The notes under the pieces are model-generated. The model was not told the DNA's origin. It ran no database searches and was given only the letters and a program-made list of their open reading frames with translations. From NCBI GenBank assembly GCA_027627225.1, contig CM051033.1, forward strand, positions 11,314,558 to 11,378,557: a DNA stretch of 64,000 nucleotides, given 5' to 3'. This DNA is from Congeria kusceri. Lineage: Eukaryota > Mollusca > Bivalvia > Myida > Dreissenidae. The translations under genes and the position numbers were made by a program. Positions 53,701-64,000 of this stretch are shown here, in pieces (the first letter of the stretch is position 1; each line of letters starts with the position of its first letter).

Positions 53701-56700
53701 TATATTTTAGGGCTGCAACGATTCTTTCGAGGGACGCTTTATATTTTAGGGCTGCAACGATCCTTTCAAGGGACAATTTATATTTTAGGGCTGCAACGAT
53801 TCTTTCAAGGGACACTTTATATTTTAGAGCTGCAACGATTCTTTCAAGGGACACTTTATATTTTAGGGCTGCAACGATTCTTTCAAGGGACGCTTTATAT
53901 TTTAGAGCTGCAACGATTCTTTCAAGGGACACTTTATATTTTAGGGCTGCAACGATTCTTTCAAGGGACAATTTATATTTTAGAGCTGCAACGATTCTTT
54001 CAAGGGACGCTTTATATTTTAGGGCTGCAACGATTCTTTCAAGGGACGCTTTATATTTTAGAGCTGCAACGATTCTTTCAAGGGACGCTTTATATTTTAG
54101 GGCTGCAACGATTCTTTCAAGGGACGCTTTATATTTTAGAGCTGCAACGATTCTTTCAAGGGACGCTTTATATTTTAGGGCTGCAACGATTCTTTCAAGG
54201 GACGCTTTATATTTTAGAGCTGCAACGATTCTTTCAAGGGACAATTTATATTTTAGGGCTGCAACGATTCTTTCAAGGGACAATTTATATTTTAGGGCTG
54301 CAACGATTCTTTCAAGGGATGCTTTATATTTTAGAGCTGCAACGATTCTTTCAAGGGACAATTTATATTTTAGAGCTGCAACGATTCTTTCAAGGGACGC
54401 TTTATATTTTAGGGCTGCAACGATTCTTTCAAGGGACGCTTTATATTTTAGGGCTGCAACGATTCTTTCGAGGGACGCTTTATATTTTAGGGCTGCAACG
54501 ATTCTTTCGAGGGACGCTTTATATTTTAGGGCTGCAACGATTCTTTCAAGGGACAATTTATATTTTAGAGCTGCAACGATTCTTTCGAGGGACGCTTTAT
54601 ATTTTAGAGCTGCAACGATTCTTTCAAGGGACGCTTTATATTTTAGGGCTGCAACGATTCTTTCAAGGGACAATTTATATTTTAGGGCTGCAACGATTCT
54701 TTCGAGGGACGCTTTATATTTTAGAGCTGCAACGATTCTTTCCAGGGACACTTTATATTTTAGGGCTGCAACGATTCTTTCAAGGGACACTTTATATTTT
54801 AGAGCTGCAACGATTCTTTCAAGGGACAATTTATATTTTAGAGCTGCAACGATTCTTTCAAGGGACACTTTATATTTTAGGGCTGCAGCGATTCTTTCCA
54901 GGGACGCTTTATATTTTAGGGCTGGAACGATTCTTTCAAGGGACAATTTATATTTTAGGGCTGCAACGATTCTTTCAAGGGACACTTTATATTTTAGGGC
55001 TGCAACGATTCTTTCAAGGGACACTATATTTTAGGGCTGCAACGATTCTTTCGAGGGACGCTTTATATTTTAGGGCTGCAACGATTATTTCAAGGGACAT
55101 TTTATATTTTAGGGCTGCAACGATTCTTTCAAGGGACACTTTATATTTTAGAGCTGCAACGATTCTTTCCAGGGACACTTTATATTTTAGAGCTGCAACG
55201 ATTCTTTCAAGGGAGACTTTATATTTTAGAGCTGCAACGATTCTTTCAAGGGACACTTTATATTTTAGGGCTGCAACGATTCTTTCGAGGGACGCTTTAT
55301 ATTTTAGGGCTGCAACGATTCTTTCAAGGGACACTTTATATTTTAGAGCTGCAACGATTCTTTCGAGGGACGCTTTATATTTTAGGGCTGCAACGATTCT
55401 TTCAAGGGACACTTTATATTTTAGAGCTGCAACGATTCTTTCGATGCATCGATCAATCGATTGTGAATAGCCCGATTCGATTAACCAACCAAGTTTGATT
55501 CGATTCTCTTCTATATATTAAGACATGATTTGTCATCAAACTATTTATTACAATTATGGGTTATGCAGCTTAATCATCTAAATTGATAACGGCATCATGG
55601 TTGATGTTACTAAACTAGTTATCTTAAACATTATAACTATTTTCCGCTGTTATTATTTGTATTGATATAAAAGGCACATACGTTCACATTAACCACTACA
55701 ATGGCATTAATAATAATTAATGCGATTCTTTCCCATATTGCTCACCATACCGGACAGGTGGGGTTTCCTCTGGGTACTCCGGTTTCCCCGCACAGCACAA
55801 GGCCACACCAAAATTAAAACCCCCCCCATAGCACAAGGTCACACCAAAACGAAAATCTTTCATTACAAAAATAGCTGGAAATTGCAGCTATGATTCATAA
55901 TTCGTCCCAACTTTCGCGAGTCTCCAGTAAGTTAATTAGGTAGGAGTGCTGGGACACACTCCGGGTCCTCACATAATGCAGCCTCAGGCGCAGAAGGACC
56001 TCATCAACTTCGAAATACACACATACACATATTGCTAGTCACGAGTCATGAATCTGCAAAAAGCCTGTATAAAGGAAAAATGAAATCGAATCGAAATATT
56101 CAACAAGACGGTTTTTAAAGTCGAAATCGAATCGAATCGATGGCCGAATCGTTACAGCTCTATTTATTTTCGCACAATGTGATGATTTCAAAATATTAAT
56201 TATATAAATGCCCTAGTGTATTGGAGAATTTGACATAAAATAATTGGGAAAATACATATGAGTGCTTTTACAGGAAAGTTTCACTGTACTATGAAACCTC
56301 TACCGACCGTGTCACGTGCAGCAATCTTGTGCATCAGCTCCCGGTCACGCAGCTTCCGCCAGGTGGCATAGAACTTGTGCAGCGGAGGGACGGCCACCTC
56401 ACACTCGCGTTCCCATTGGTCCTGCAATAACACGTGACTTTGTGAGATCAGTAGAAGCCAAATGTCTCGTGGAAAGTGTGAATTGATTTTGTAACTTAAG
56501 TTCAAGTTCGTACATGTATTTGCAATGTTGTTCTATCAGTTATTTATATATTTTATACATATGCATGTCAAAAGGGAAATTTGGACTTGAAATCATGAAA
56601 GAAACAATTAAATGTCGATACAAATAATATAGAGATTAAATAACCAGAACATTTGCAGACGTTTGCATCGCTAATTGGTGTTGTGAGTTTTAAAACTGTA

Positions 56701-59700
56701 TATGTACATCCTCATTTATTTTACCACTTTTTGTCTTTATTTAACAGCGTATACATATTGTGTTTTTTTCCATTTTCCATTAGATCTACCTAAAAGTCCC
56801 AAACTACGTATTCTCGCATTTAAATATTGTACAGTGTAACACTGAAACAAACATATTACTGCTTTATTGTGTTTTTATTTGAGAATATAAATCGGACCTA
56901 AAACACCCTCTCCACAGGACAGTGTGTCTCGGTACATAAGTACTCACGATAGCTCTGACGTCCGCGAGACTGATGTTGACTGTTCGCCGGCGGGCCACGA
57001 TGAACTTGCTGTTCTCATCCACTTTGTCCACGATTTGCTTGATCTGTTTTGCGAAATTGCTGACTTTGCACTTCTTGAGAAAATCTTTCAACTAAAAAGA
57101 CCAATGGCATGACAACGTCCAGTGACAGACAAATAAAAGAACATTATTGTTACGCTGATATATTTTAAAACGTTTACATTTAGATGCAATATGTTTTTAA
57201 AGTTTAACTTAAAAATAATTTCAATATGTAAAAGGGAACATGTTCGTTGTAAATTATGAATTGCATGTACTTTATTTATACACGAACTGTATTCATCGAT
57301 TCATTTATATTAATTAATTAATTAATGCACACTCATTCGTTAGTTGGTATGTTCATTCATTCATTCATTCATTCTTCCACGTCCTGGCACTAGCAGGTAA
57401 TTTGTAAAACATACATTAATTTATTCATTCATTAAATTAAATTAATTCTTATCCAATTTATTCCTGATTTCATATTTTCATTCTATTCATTCATTGTATT
57501 TTACGCTGTGGCACTATAATACATTATGTAACGTACCTGCAACATAGCGGGCAAAACCAATTCTGGAAACCCGATGGTATGCGCATGCGCGTTGAAGTGC
57601 TCCAGCAACAGCTCGTAGAGTTGGTCAATGAGTCCATCCTGGATCGAAGCAAATGCACAATCGTATTTTAAAAACAAATCTTAAATGCAAACGAATAAAT
57701 ACAAACATATGTTGTCACTAAATGTTCTGGATGTTACTAATACTGACGATAAACAGTTAATCTAACATGATACTCACTAATTTTTCAATATATAAAGAAC
57801 ACAATTATCGTTTTTAAACTATCCAATAAACAACGCAAAAGTAGTCCAGATTCTGAGCGGTGCATAGTCAAAAGTAGTTCGAATTAAAAATGCAAAAATA
57901 TAAGTCAAATCAAGTTAGAATCGAAATAATTTTCGCATTATCGTTGTTTACCGGCCAATAAACAGCTCTTTGTTGTTCTGATGAGTGTCTATTAAACAAC
58001 TCGGGCTAACGTCCTCGTGGTTTGATTCCTACGCATCACCACTACAAATCGTTGTTTATTGATCGAAAATTATTTCTTAAAGGGACTATGTCATCGAAAA
58101 ATTGGTTTCCTACTGCACTATAAATGATATTAAATTGGTTTCCTATTGCACTATAAATGATATTAAATTGGTTTCCTATTGCACTATAAATGATATTAAA
58201 TTGGTTTCCTATTGCACTATAAATGACATTAAATTGGTTTCCTATTGCACTATAAATGATATTAAATTGGTTTCCTATTGCACTATAAATGATATTAAAT
58301 TGGTTTCCTATTGCACTATAAATGATATTAAATTGGTTTCCTATTGCACTACAAATGATATTAAATTGGTTTCCTATTGCACTATAAATGATATTAAATT
58401 ATATAAATGAGCTATACCAAGACGTGTACATTAAATAAAGAATAAATAATATAATACATAATGATATATTTGATAAAAAACAAAACAGCAAACATGTTTG
58501 AAAAAAATTAAAACCCCAGCGGGTATTGAACTCGGGACAGATAAGCTATACGAATAAATGACAGAAGGCTGCGCTTTAATCAACTGCGCTATTCTGCTTT
58601 GAAAGGTTACATATGTAAACTATGTTTATACAAAATACTCACAATTCTGACGTCAAAATGTAAACATGGAAAGGGCCAAACAAGCACAACCCATATTATA
58701 AATTGATTTTATTTCAGAATGCGAAAACTCTGTTCCCATGATATACACCTTATTTTAACTGTTATTATCTGCTAGTTTATAATAGCTTAATTTAAGATTT
58801 TTTAAAGAAAATACCTCCTGGGGCCCTTCTCAGTGACATAGTCCCTTTAATTATCTAGATAGTTCAGTATTGTACTCAACATCAAATTCTAGCAGTGTTG
58901 CCCAAATGTTCAAATTGGCGTTTTTCGTGAGTATAGCAGTCACTTACTGCACGGGTGTATAGATGTTTTGGAACATTGATTACCACAAACCTGTTACACC
59001 GTGTATAACGCGTACCCATGTATAACGCGTACCCATGTATAAAGCGCGCCCAATTTTTATGGCGAAAATTGACACAGACAATATGGGAACTGGAGCTGTT
59101 TTGTCAGGGCCCGTCGATGCTATATCGCCGTTGTTTGTGGTGTTGTTTTGAGCACTGATTTTACTTTCAGTTCTCCATTTTTTTGAAAATTGTAATGATT
59201 AATTTCATGAAAAACGCGCTTCGCAGACTCTTACGAACTGAGAGTTAAATTTCTTAAACTAACAAGAGATTTAGACTCAAAAAAGAATACTTGTGCGTTC
59301 GCCAAAAATGCTGGGAACGAAAGTTTTTTATGTCATTTATAAGACATTCTAAATAAAGAAGCTAAAATTAGCATTTGTGAATACCAAGTAAAATTCTAAT
59401 TAACAGCCGTTTTAGAACAGGGCCCATATCCACAAAGCTCCTAAGGAAAATCTTAACTTATGTTCGAATTAAGTCAAAATTTCAAATACCATTTTCTATG
59501 TGAAAATCATTCTTTTATATTTAAAATATGGTACCATCAGAAGCATCTGTTGATTCTTAACCAGAATAAAACAGTTTGATACCCAATACACGTAGGCAAA
59601 ACAGCTACAGACTTAAGGACTAATGATTAATGTGGCGCGTCGTGGGAAAACCGATCTTAATGCATGTGCGTAGTGTCGTCCCGGATTAGCCTGTGCAGTC

Positions 59701-60527
59701 CGCACAGGCTAATCCAGTACGGCACTTTCCGCCTACAGTCGATGTATGTTTAGAAGAGACTTTCTTGAAACAGAAAATACCATAAAAGCGGAAAGTGCCT
59801 GCACAGGCTGATCCGGGACGACACTTTACGCACATGCATTAAGTCCGGTTTTCCCACGACGCGCCTAAATTTTTAAGAAATGTACTTAAGTTTTCACTAA
59901 GGAGCTTTGTGGATACGGGCCCAGACCAGTTTCAAGGACATTCTACATTCAGAAGTCTCAGGTCTAAGAATAGTTGGTGAATATGGGCCGTTAACTAAAA
60001 CCAGTAAATGTATGTAATGTAAAGGCCAAACAATTGTTGGTTTCCACTGACATCTCAACAAAAAATCTAGGGAGGGGGTGTGTGTGAAAAATATTTCTTA
60101 CTTTAACTATTTTTCGTCGCGGCATATTCACCACACAGTTTAGGTTTATTAGAAGGCATGTAAAATGTTTAAACGTCTCCAGTCAAAGAAACTGTACCAA
60201 ATTAACAAGAGCGCCTGTCTAACGCAGACTAATTCGAAATGCTGCATATTAACGAAAACTGCTCTTTAAACCGAAATTCATAAAAAGTTAACAAACGAAA
60301 AGCCAAAAAAAAAACAAAAAAACATTTATGGTCGGTTGAAAAAAGTAGCCGGGTGGGTCGGGTAAACGGAAACCAACAACTCTTATTTTATTTTTTTACG
60401 CCTTACGTCTCACCTTGAATTCCTTTTCTTGGATCTGCGCCTTGGACAGTTTGAGGATGCAGGCGAAGTTGAAAGGCTTCATGCTGAGGTTCTTGTGCTT
60501 CTTGTTGAAGTCCGTCTGCTCGAACAC
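50543..60527 (-). CDS. NOC2L: NOC2L (nucleolar complex protein 2 homologue), C-terminal 311 residues, seven exons
   Basis: NOC2L/Noc2 proteins act in the nucleolus and nucleus in assembly and export of pre-60S ribosomal subunits; the vertebrate protein is also described as a histone-acetylation inhibitor. Coding order on the minus strand is 60527-60414, 57638-57537, 57091-56948, 56421-56308, 51924-51803, 51313-51203 and 50771-50543. Junction phases are 0,0,0,0,2,2 and all fit. The product carries family signatures: SMKPFNFACILKLSKAQIQE, DGLIDQLYELLLEHFNAHAH, IGFPELVLPAMLQLKDFLKK, FYATWRKLRDRE, LPAIKRTQK, and a very acidic tail ending MSSDEDD. The first visible exon matches the interior of the family, so the N-terminal half lies beyond 64000 or in a long upstream intron. 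Introns 1 and 4 are expanded by repeats. The reading frame is intact throughout. Confidence 0.92.
51203..51313 (-). CDS. NOC2L: NOC2L exon f
   Basis: 111 bases completing an Arg codon with exon e, then FLPPAEKKKLQKFKAAAGNK and a run of eight Asp. The acceptor is TTTCGCAG and the donor CAG|GTAAAA. A lysine-rich patch followed by an acidic run is typical of nucleolar proteins. Confidence 0.85.
51466..51482. repeat. Poly(C) tract in a NOC2L intron
   Basis: About 16 C with one flanking G, followed by GTCCCGGG. The length is unreliable in assemblies. Confidence 0.85.
51803..51924 (-). CDS. NOC2L: NOC2L exon e
   Basis: 40 codons plus two bases, IVATELPAIKRTQKASTDEK through the acidic DDDSEEDEQDLTD. 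The acceptor is TATCTGCAG and the donor CAG|GTACGA. It corresponds to the FPEIKRRK...FKDLF region of the human protein. Confidence 0.88.
52455..52713. mobile_element. TIR MITE (260 bp) in NOC2L intron 4
   Basis: The left end GGGTCGTATTCCAGAAACAT then CTTAAGT pairs with the right end ACTTAAGATGTTTCTGGACT then ATGGGCCC. It is non-coding. Its right edge touches the first unit of the 39-bp minisatellite. Confidence 0.75.
52715..55446. repeat. 39-bp minisatellite, about 70 copies, in NOC2L intron 4
   Basis: The unit is TTCAAGGGACGCTTTATATT then TTAGAGCTGCAACGATTCT, with GACGC/GACAC/GACAA and AGAGC/AGGGC variants mixed along the array. Each unit contains TAGAGCTGCAACGATTC, the terminal repeat of the element that begins at 55422. 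Since 39 is 13 codons, frames of up to 556 codons open on both strands (SLERIVAALKYKA on minus; LSRDALYFRAATI and FFQGTLYILELQR on plus). None is a gene. Confidence 0.95.
55422..56162. mobile_element. hAT-like non-autonomous element whose left TIR seeds the minisatellite
   Basis: The left end TAGAGCTGCAACGATTC pairs with the right end GAATCGTTACAGCTCTA (one mismatch). The adjacent sequences are rich in ATCGATC and ATCGAATCGA. TAGRGCTGCAACGATT is a terminus I associate with hAT transposons (from memory). The interior (about 55738-56030) carries another dispersed repeat with GGGGTTTCCTCTGGGTACTC. No transposase is present. Confidence 0.65.
56308..56421 (-). CDS. NOC2L: NOC2L exon d
   Basis: 38 codons beginning DQWERECEVAVPPLHKFYAT and ending KIAARDT. 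The acceptor is TTATTGCAG. I place the donor at ACG|GTCGGT because it keeps phase 0 and gives the spacing to LPAIKR seen in the human protein. A better-looking GTAGAG three to four bases on would break the frame, and ATA|GTACAG (in phase, five codons later) is the alternative. Confidence 0.8.
56948..57091 (-). CDS. NOC2L: NOC2L exon c
   Basis: 48 codons beginning LKDFLKKCKVSNFAKQIKQI and ending VRAI. The acceptor is TTTTTAG and the donor ATC|GTGAGT. The basic, helical segment and the RRR before TVNISL match the family. Confidence 0.9.
57537..57638 (-). CDS. NOC2L: NOC2L exon b
   Basis: 34 codons, DGLIDQLYELLLEHFNAHAH then TIGFPELVLPAMLQ. The acceptor is GATCCAG and the donor CAG|GTACGT. The IGFPELVLP block is strongly conserved in the family. 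Confidence 0.92.
57775..58076. repeat. Dispersed 'TTGTTTATTGGCCGAT' repeat, inverted copy 3, NOC2L intron 1
   Basis: It is the reverse complement of the 48655-49005 copy: ATCCAATAAACAACGCAAAA, GGCCAATAAACAGCTCTTTG and GGGCTAACGTCCTCGTGG appear in reversed order. Confidence 0.75.
58101..58400. repeat. 33-bp minisatellite, nine copies
   Basis: ATTGGTTTCCTATTGCACTA then TAAATGATATTAA is repeated with only two or three substitutions. The 11-codon period yields a spurious frame of LVSYCTINDIK repeats. Confidence 0.95.
58512..58598 (-). ncRNA. tRNA-like module with A and B boxes
   Basis: Read on the minus strand: AATAGCGCAGTTGATTAAAG (D-arm/A box), then GCGCAGCCTTCTGTC and, after an enlarged middle, CGAGTTCAATACCCGCTGGG (T-arm/B box, close to GGTTCAANNCC). 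The spacing between boxes is longer than in a tRNA and there is no acceptor stem, so it is a Pol III-promoter-like remnant of a tRNA-derived SINE. Confidence 0.55.
58851..59419. other. NOC2L intron 1 sequence without further identified features
   Basis: It contains a short tandem GTATAACGCGTACCCAT (twice, near 59002-59036). Otherwise nothing is recognised. Confidence 0.4.
59420..59922. mobile_element. TIR MITE interrupted by another MITE, NOC2L intron 1
   Basis: The left end GGGCCCATATCCACAAAGCT then CCTAAGGAAAA pairs with the right end TTTTCACTAAGGAGCTTTGT then GGATACGGGCCC. The 230-bp MITE at 59634-59865 sits inside it, so this element is the older of the two. Confidence 0.75.
59634..59865. 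mobile_element. MITE, 'GCATGTGCGTAAAGTGTCGT' family, copy 3
   Basis: Ends GGCGCGTCGTGGGAAAACCG and TTTTCCCACGACGCGCC, with the inner arms and central TACCATAAAAGCGGAAAGTG as in the other copies. Confidence 0.85.
60024..60382. mobile_element. Small inverted-repeat element next to NOC2L exon a
   Basis: TTGTTGGTTTCC at 60034 pairs with GGAAACCAACAA at 60368. TGGTCGGTTGAAAAAAGTAG and GGGTGGGTCGGG near the right end resemble the GGTCGGTTGGG end sequence at 35231. It ends about 30 bp from the exon a donor. Confidence 0.5.
60414..60527 (-). CDS. NOC2L: NOC2L exon a (first visible)
   Basis: 38 whole codons, VFEQTDFNKKHKNLSMKPFN onward, ending KEFK. The acceptor is TTTCAG and the donor AAG|GTGAGA. 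The conserved S-M-K-P-F-N-F block makes this the clearest family match. Confidence 0.9.
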
Positions 60528-60539
60528 CTGAAAGTTGAC

Positions 60540-61332
60540 AAGGGGATACTAGTAGTCGAGTCCGAATTGCGGATGGACGAAATAAACAGCATGTCGTTTC
60601 TGACGGCAATTATGTTGTTTTAGTAATAATATGTTGCATGTGAGTGTATATTGTGTCCATACAATGAAGCTGAAAATAAATATCATGTGAATGTAATGTT
60701 TAAATTTTACACGATGGTTTGAAATGGCGAGGTAAATTTACTGAATTCCTACTCTATCGGAGTCATGCATATTGCATTTACTGTAGTGCATTTAACAGAA
60801 TGGTCGACATAATAGCATTTACTGTTTTAACAGAATGGTATACATAATAACAATTATGTACGTCGATGCAAAGAATAAGTTTCAGATGACAACAACATGG
60901 ACAAAAATAGCACAAAATTGACTGTTTTCTAAGACACCAACATCGTGTCGAAGGAATGTACTGGTTAATGAATAAGGGAAACAACTGGGTTCCGACTGTC
61001 GTTGATCAGTTTGCAAGAGTAGTTTCCCTTCAATTATTACTGCGTCGCATATAACAAATTAGTAAACACATGTAGTCCCTCATTAACGGGCAAAAAAAAA
61101 ACAACACCAAACAGAAATTAGAGACTGCTATATTTTTACTTTAATGAACAAACCTGCCAAACGCAAAATTGAAGGTCATCGTTTATTTAAAGCAGCAAGA
61201 AATATTGCAATTATAAATTGTTTATAATGGACAATTGCTTCATTGTTATAACCTGTACACAAGGCGAATCTGGCTTGTAGTATTCCAAAACGATCCTAGG
61301 ATTGTTTTTGATTTAATTAAAATACATAATTG
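60540..61332. other. Probable upstream NOC2L intron, no exon identified
   Basis: I looked on the minus strand for the preceding NOC2L exon and found no convincing open stretch with acceptor and donor. The short frame at 60778-60984 is AT-rich and has no family match. Confidence 0.4.
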
Positions 61333-61520
61333 AGGCGTATCGTGGGAAACCTGGGCTGAATGCATCTGCACGGGCTAATCCAGAACGACACTTTCCGCTT
61401 TTATGGTATTTTCTGTTTCAAGGAAGTATGTTTTAAACATAAATCCACTGTTGGCGGAAAGTGTCGTCCCGGATTAGCCTGTGCAGATGCATTAAGCCCA
61501 GGTCTCCCGCGACACGCCTC
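61333..61520. mobile_element. MITE, 'GCATGTGCGTAAAGTGTCGT' family, copy 4 (shortened)
   Basis: Ends GGCGTATCGTGGGAAACCTG and CAGGTCTCCCGCGACACGCC. The central ACTTTCCGCTTTTATGGTAT and ATAAATCCACTGTTGGCGGA are present, but the inner GCGTAAAGTGTCGT arm is missing on the left. Confidence 0.8.
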
Positions 61521-63319
61521 ATATATATCAACAAGGATCACTTCATGATTAGTTCATCAGACACAAAATGGCGTGTTTTGGGGTTCGTGGTTATGTGTGA
61601 GTCCGAGCGGGTGTGATAGAGTGTGGTAGGGTACACACACGGTGTTAGACAATACATTTATTAGTAATTTTGCTAGTAGAATGGCGATTGACTTCAATAA
61701 AAAAAACTATCCGATGATCTGTTTTCATGTATTCTAGTCTGCCAATCTTCTCCCGGACACATCTCGAGATCTACACAATACATTGCCACGTATACACCGA
61801 TGTTTGATTTAATTTATGTATAGCAAAAAAACTCGTTTATTAAATACATATTTGAGTAATAAGCCATTTCGGTAAAACTATCCAGCGAATGGCAGCAAAC
61901 TGCACGTAAATTACAGAAAAAAATTCTGAAGCCCGACTCAAATTTAGGCATGAAATGCTCAGATAACAAGAAACCACAAGACAATGACACGTCCTCAATT
62001 CGTATATCTTATTGAGAAATTCAAGAAGACGCATTCTCAAGTCCACGAGAATGTCAACTACATAAATATTTACAAGTACACGCAAAGCATAACCGCAAAG
62101 TGTACACGCATATACGTAAATGAGGGAAAATTTTCGATTTAAAAATCTTGTAAAAAAAGATTTACTTCAAAGCTATGTTAATTTTAACCTTTACTTAATT
62201 GCTAAATTTAAACGTAAGTACAGCTATGAATAAGAAAGTTTGTAATTTTTTTTGGAAAAACTTTATGAATATCATAATTCGGAATTCAAATGAAGCCAAA
62301 TAACACGTTCAAAATAGGAGGCATTTGAAATAAAATATCGTCGTCGCATTAAGTGATAATACCACATTTAAAACACAATTACTGTGTTAAATGAAACGAG
62401 CGAGAAAATTGCTTAAAATCATTTACCGCATAATTGTCCTTGAGACTTGTATATCGTTTGAAACAATTACCGGTATACAACATTGCGGCAAATGGTGTTT
62501 ACAAAACACATTGTCAAAATTAATTGCCGGTAAGTAATTTATTAAGTAATATGTACCAGTAAATATGAACACACACAAAAAGAAACACGTATTTACAATA
62601 AATCAAACTTAATTATTTTAATAAATACAACCTATTATAACGAATAAATTGATTACACCATATAAATTATGTACAAGTATATGGAAAATTATGCGTGAAA
62701 TGGTATATATAATGGTAAAATAATTTGTATACGAATAATCATAAACATAAAATAAAAAGAAGCAACACACAGTAATAACAATATATTAAACTTATTTTTG
62801 TATTGTTTTTATTTAAAATAACCTAATTTGAAACACACATGAACGAACACAAGTTGTCTGTCAAAATTCCCATTTATTAAAACTGCCTTTGGCTTGGTGG
62901 ACGTTCATTGTCCTTATGCGCATGCGCAAATCATGATCATGCGCGAATGCAACTCATGAATGACGGAAAGCTACTGAATCCGAGGGTTCAAAATCTTCCA
63001 AAATGCAGCGTACGAATGAAATCAAAACGAATTAGCCACGTGACTCGGTCAGTATTACTCGCGGAATTTTAGGCCAATCAAACAAATACACTGGTTGTGA
63101 CGGCGTGCATCATAATTATCATGATCATTTGCAGCTGAATTCGAAACATATTTCTGTAAAAGTATGCTACAACTATTACTTAATAACACAAAGTGACTGA
63201 AGTTTAATTTACTTCACAAACGTGTGCAAAGCGACAAACCGTGCTTCTCGTCCAATGGTTACCGAGTAACAAAACCAAACATTACGTTCAGTTGGTCTTA
63301 CGTTCAGAAGAATTCACCA
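61521..63319. other. Interval with no identified gene
   Basis: AT-rich through about 62880, then a slightly more CpG-containing stretch to 63320 with palindromic TATGCGCATGCGCAAATCAT. No exon of NOC2L or another gene is recognised. Confidence 0.4.
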
Positions 63320-63745
63320 TGTGGCTGGCTGCGCCTAAACTCATTGACTACACGTACATATTACACACACAGGCATTTAACAATGGCTGGCTCCGCCTAA
63401 ACTCATTGACTACACGTACATATTACACACACAGGCATTTAACAATGGCTGGCTGCGCCTAAACTCATTGACTACACGTACATATACACACACAGGCATT
63501 TAACAATGGCTGGCTGCGCCTAAACTCATTGACTACACGTACATATACACACACAGGCATTTAACAATGGCTGGCTGCGCCTAAACTCATTGACTACACG
63601 TACATATTACACACACAGGCATTTAACAATGGCTGGCTGCGCCTAAACTCATTGACTACACGTACATATACACACAGGCATTTAACAATGGCTGGCTGCG
63701 CCTAAACTCATTGACTACACGTACATATACACACACAGGCATTTA
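63320..63745. repeat. 60-62-bp minisatellite, seven copies
   Basis: GGCTGGCTGCGCCTAAACTC, then ATTGACTACACGTACATATT, then ACACACACAGGCATTTAACA-AT is repeated. Units differ mainly in the number of AC dinucleotides (ATATTACACACACAG, ATATACACACACAG, ATATACACACAG). Confidence 0.95.
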
Positions 63746-64000
63746 AAAGCGACCACGTGGCGAGCAAACATTTCCACGAGACGACGTACGGCATTATACC
63801 GACAGACGAAAGCGCGGACGCTCATGTACCACTATTATTAAAATTCACACTGATTAACACAGCAGATGCACAGTTTCCATAAATCGCAGAATAATCATTA
63901 AATTATCTGCACTAACGTGATTAAACCAGTGTATTAAAGTCAAAATGCCAAAAGGTATTTGAACTGTTTACTATTAAAGTATAAATAAACATGTGTTCAT

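Larger units (their letters stand above)
58077..58850 (-). mobile_element. Second TTAA-flanked TIR element with a tRNA-like module, NOC2L intron 1
   Basis: The left end TTAAAGGGACTATGTCATCG pairs with the right end, whose reverse complement is TTAAAGGGACTATGTCACTG. TTAA occurs at both borders. Inside are a 33-bp tandem array at the left edge and a minus-strand tRNA-like module at 58512-58598. The architecture matches the element at 15283-15972 although the internal sequences differ. Confidence 0.7.

Noticed and set aside
52690..55470. Open frames of 223-556 codons on both strands
   Set aside because: All lie in the 39-bp (13-codon) minisatellite within an intron of NOC2L. Simultaneous openness on both strands is a property of the unit.
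58102..58410. 102-codon frame of LVSYCTINDIK repeats
   Set aside because: It is a 33-bp minisatellite inside a transposon end.

Overview
This is eukaryotic, intron-containing, very repeat-rich DNA. The best-supported host gene is the 3' half of NOC2L (nucleolar complex protein 2 homologue) on the minus strand at 50543-60527, in seven exons with consistent splice phases. The dispersed repeats (a 230-bp 'GCATGTGCGTAAAGTGTCGT' element, 'GCTCACCTGAG' repeats, 165-bp 'CCAGTTTTGACCCCAGGGGC' repeats) are of the kind I associate with bivalve molluscs, possibly a dreissenid mussel. That assignment is from memory and was not checked by a search.

Layout, left to right. 1-2127: old repeats, then the endonuclease half of a degraded LINE. 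2128-43182: a 41-kb block bounded by inverted arrays of a 61-bp satellite, each ending in the same terminal sequence. 43184-45184: the reverse-transcriptase half of what looks like the same LINE, resuming at the next codon. The simplest reading is that the 41-kb block was inserted into the LINE. Inside the block are a possible peptidase C19-like exon (6322-6594), a foldback element (8303-9756), a second satellite array (10651-15186), a TTAA-flanked element carrying a tRNA-like module (15283-15972), an intact 852-codon DDE-transposase-like gene on the minus strand (18466-21024) surrounded by copies of a 14-bp motif, an intact HEPN plus NHL-like beta-propeller gene (24544-26376), two multi-kilobase minisatellites (45-bp unit at 30862-34957; 29-bp unit at 37570-42262) and a third satellite array (42263-43182).

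Right of the LINE, 45.2-50.5 kb is intergenic DNA with MITEs and hairpins. The NOC2L locus follows. Its introns hold a 39-bp minisatellite of about 70 copies that appears to have grown from the terminal inverted repeat of a hAT-like element, plus several MITEs. The 5' exons of NOC2L are not seen and should lie beyond 64000. The last 3.5 kb holds one further MITE and a 60-62-bp tandem array.

Nearly all other long open frames are artefacts of tandem repeats whose period is a multiple of three. No CRISPR array, rRNA gene or canonical tRNA gene is present.
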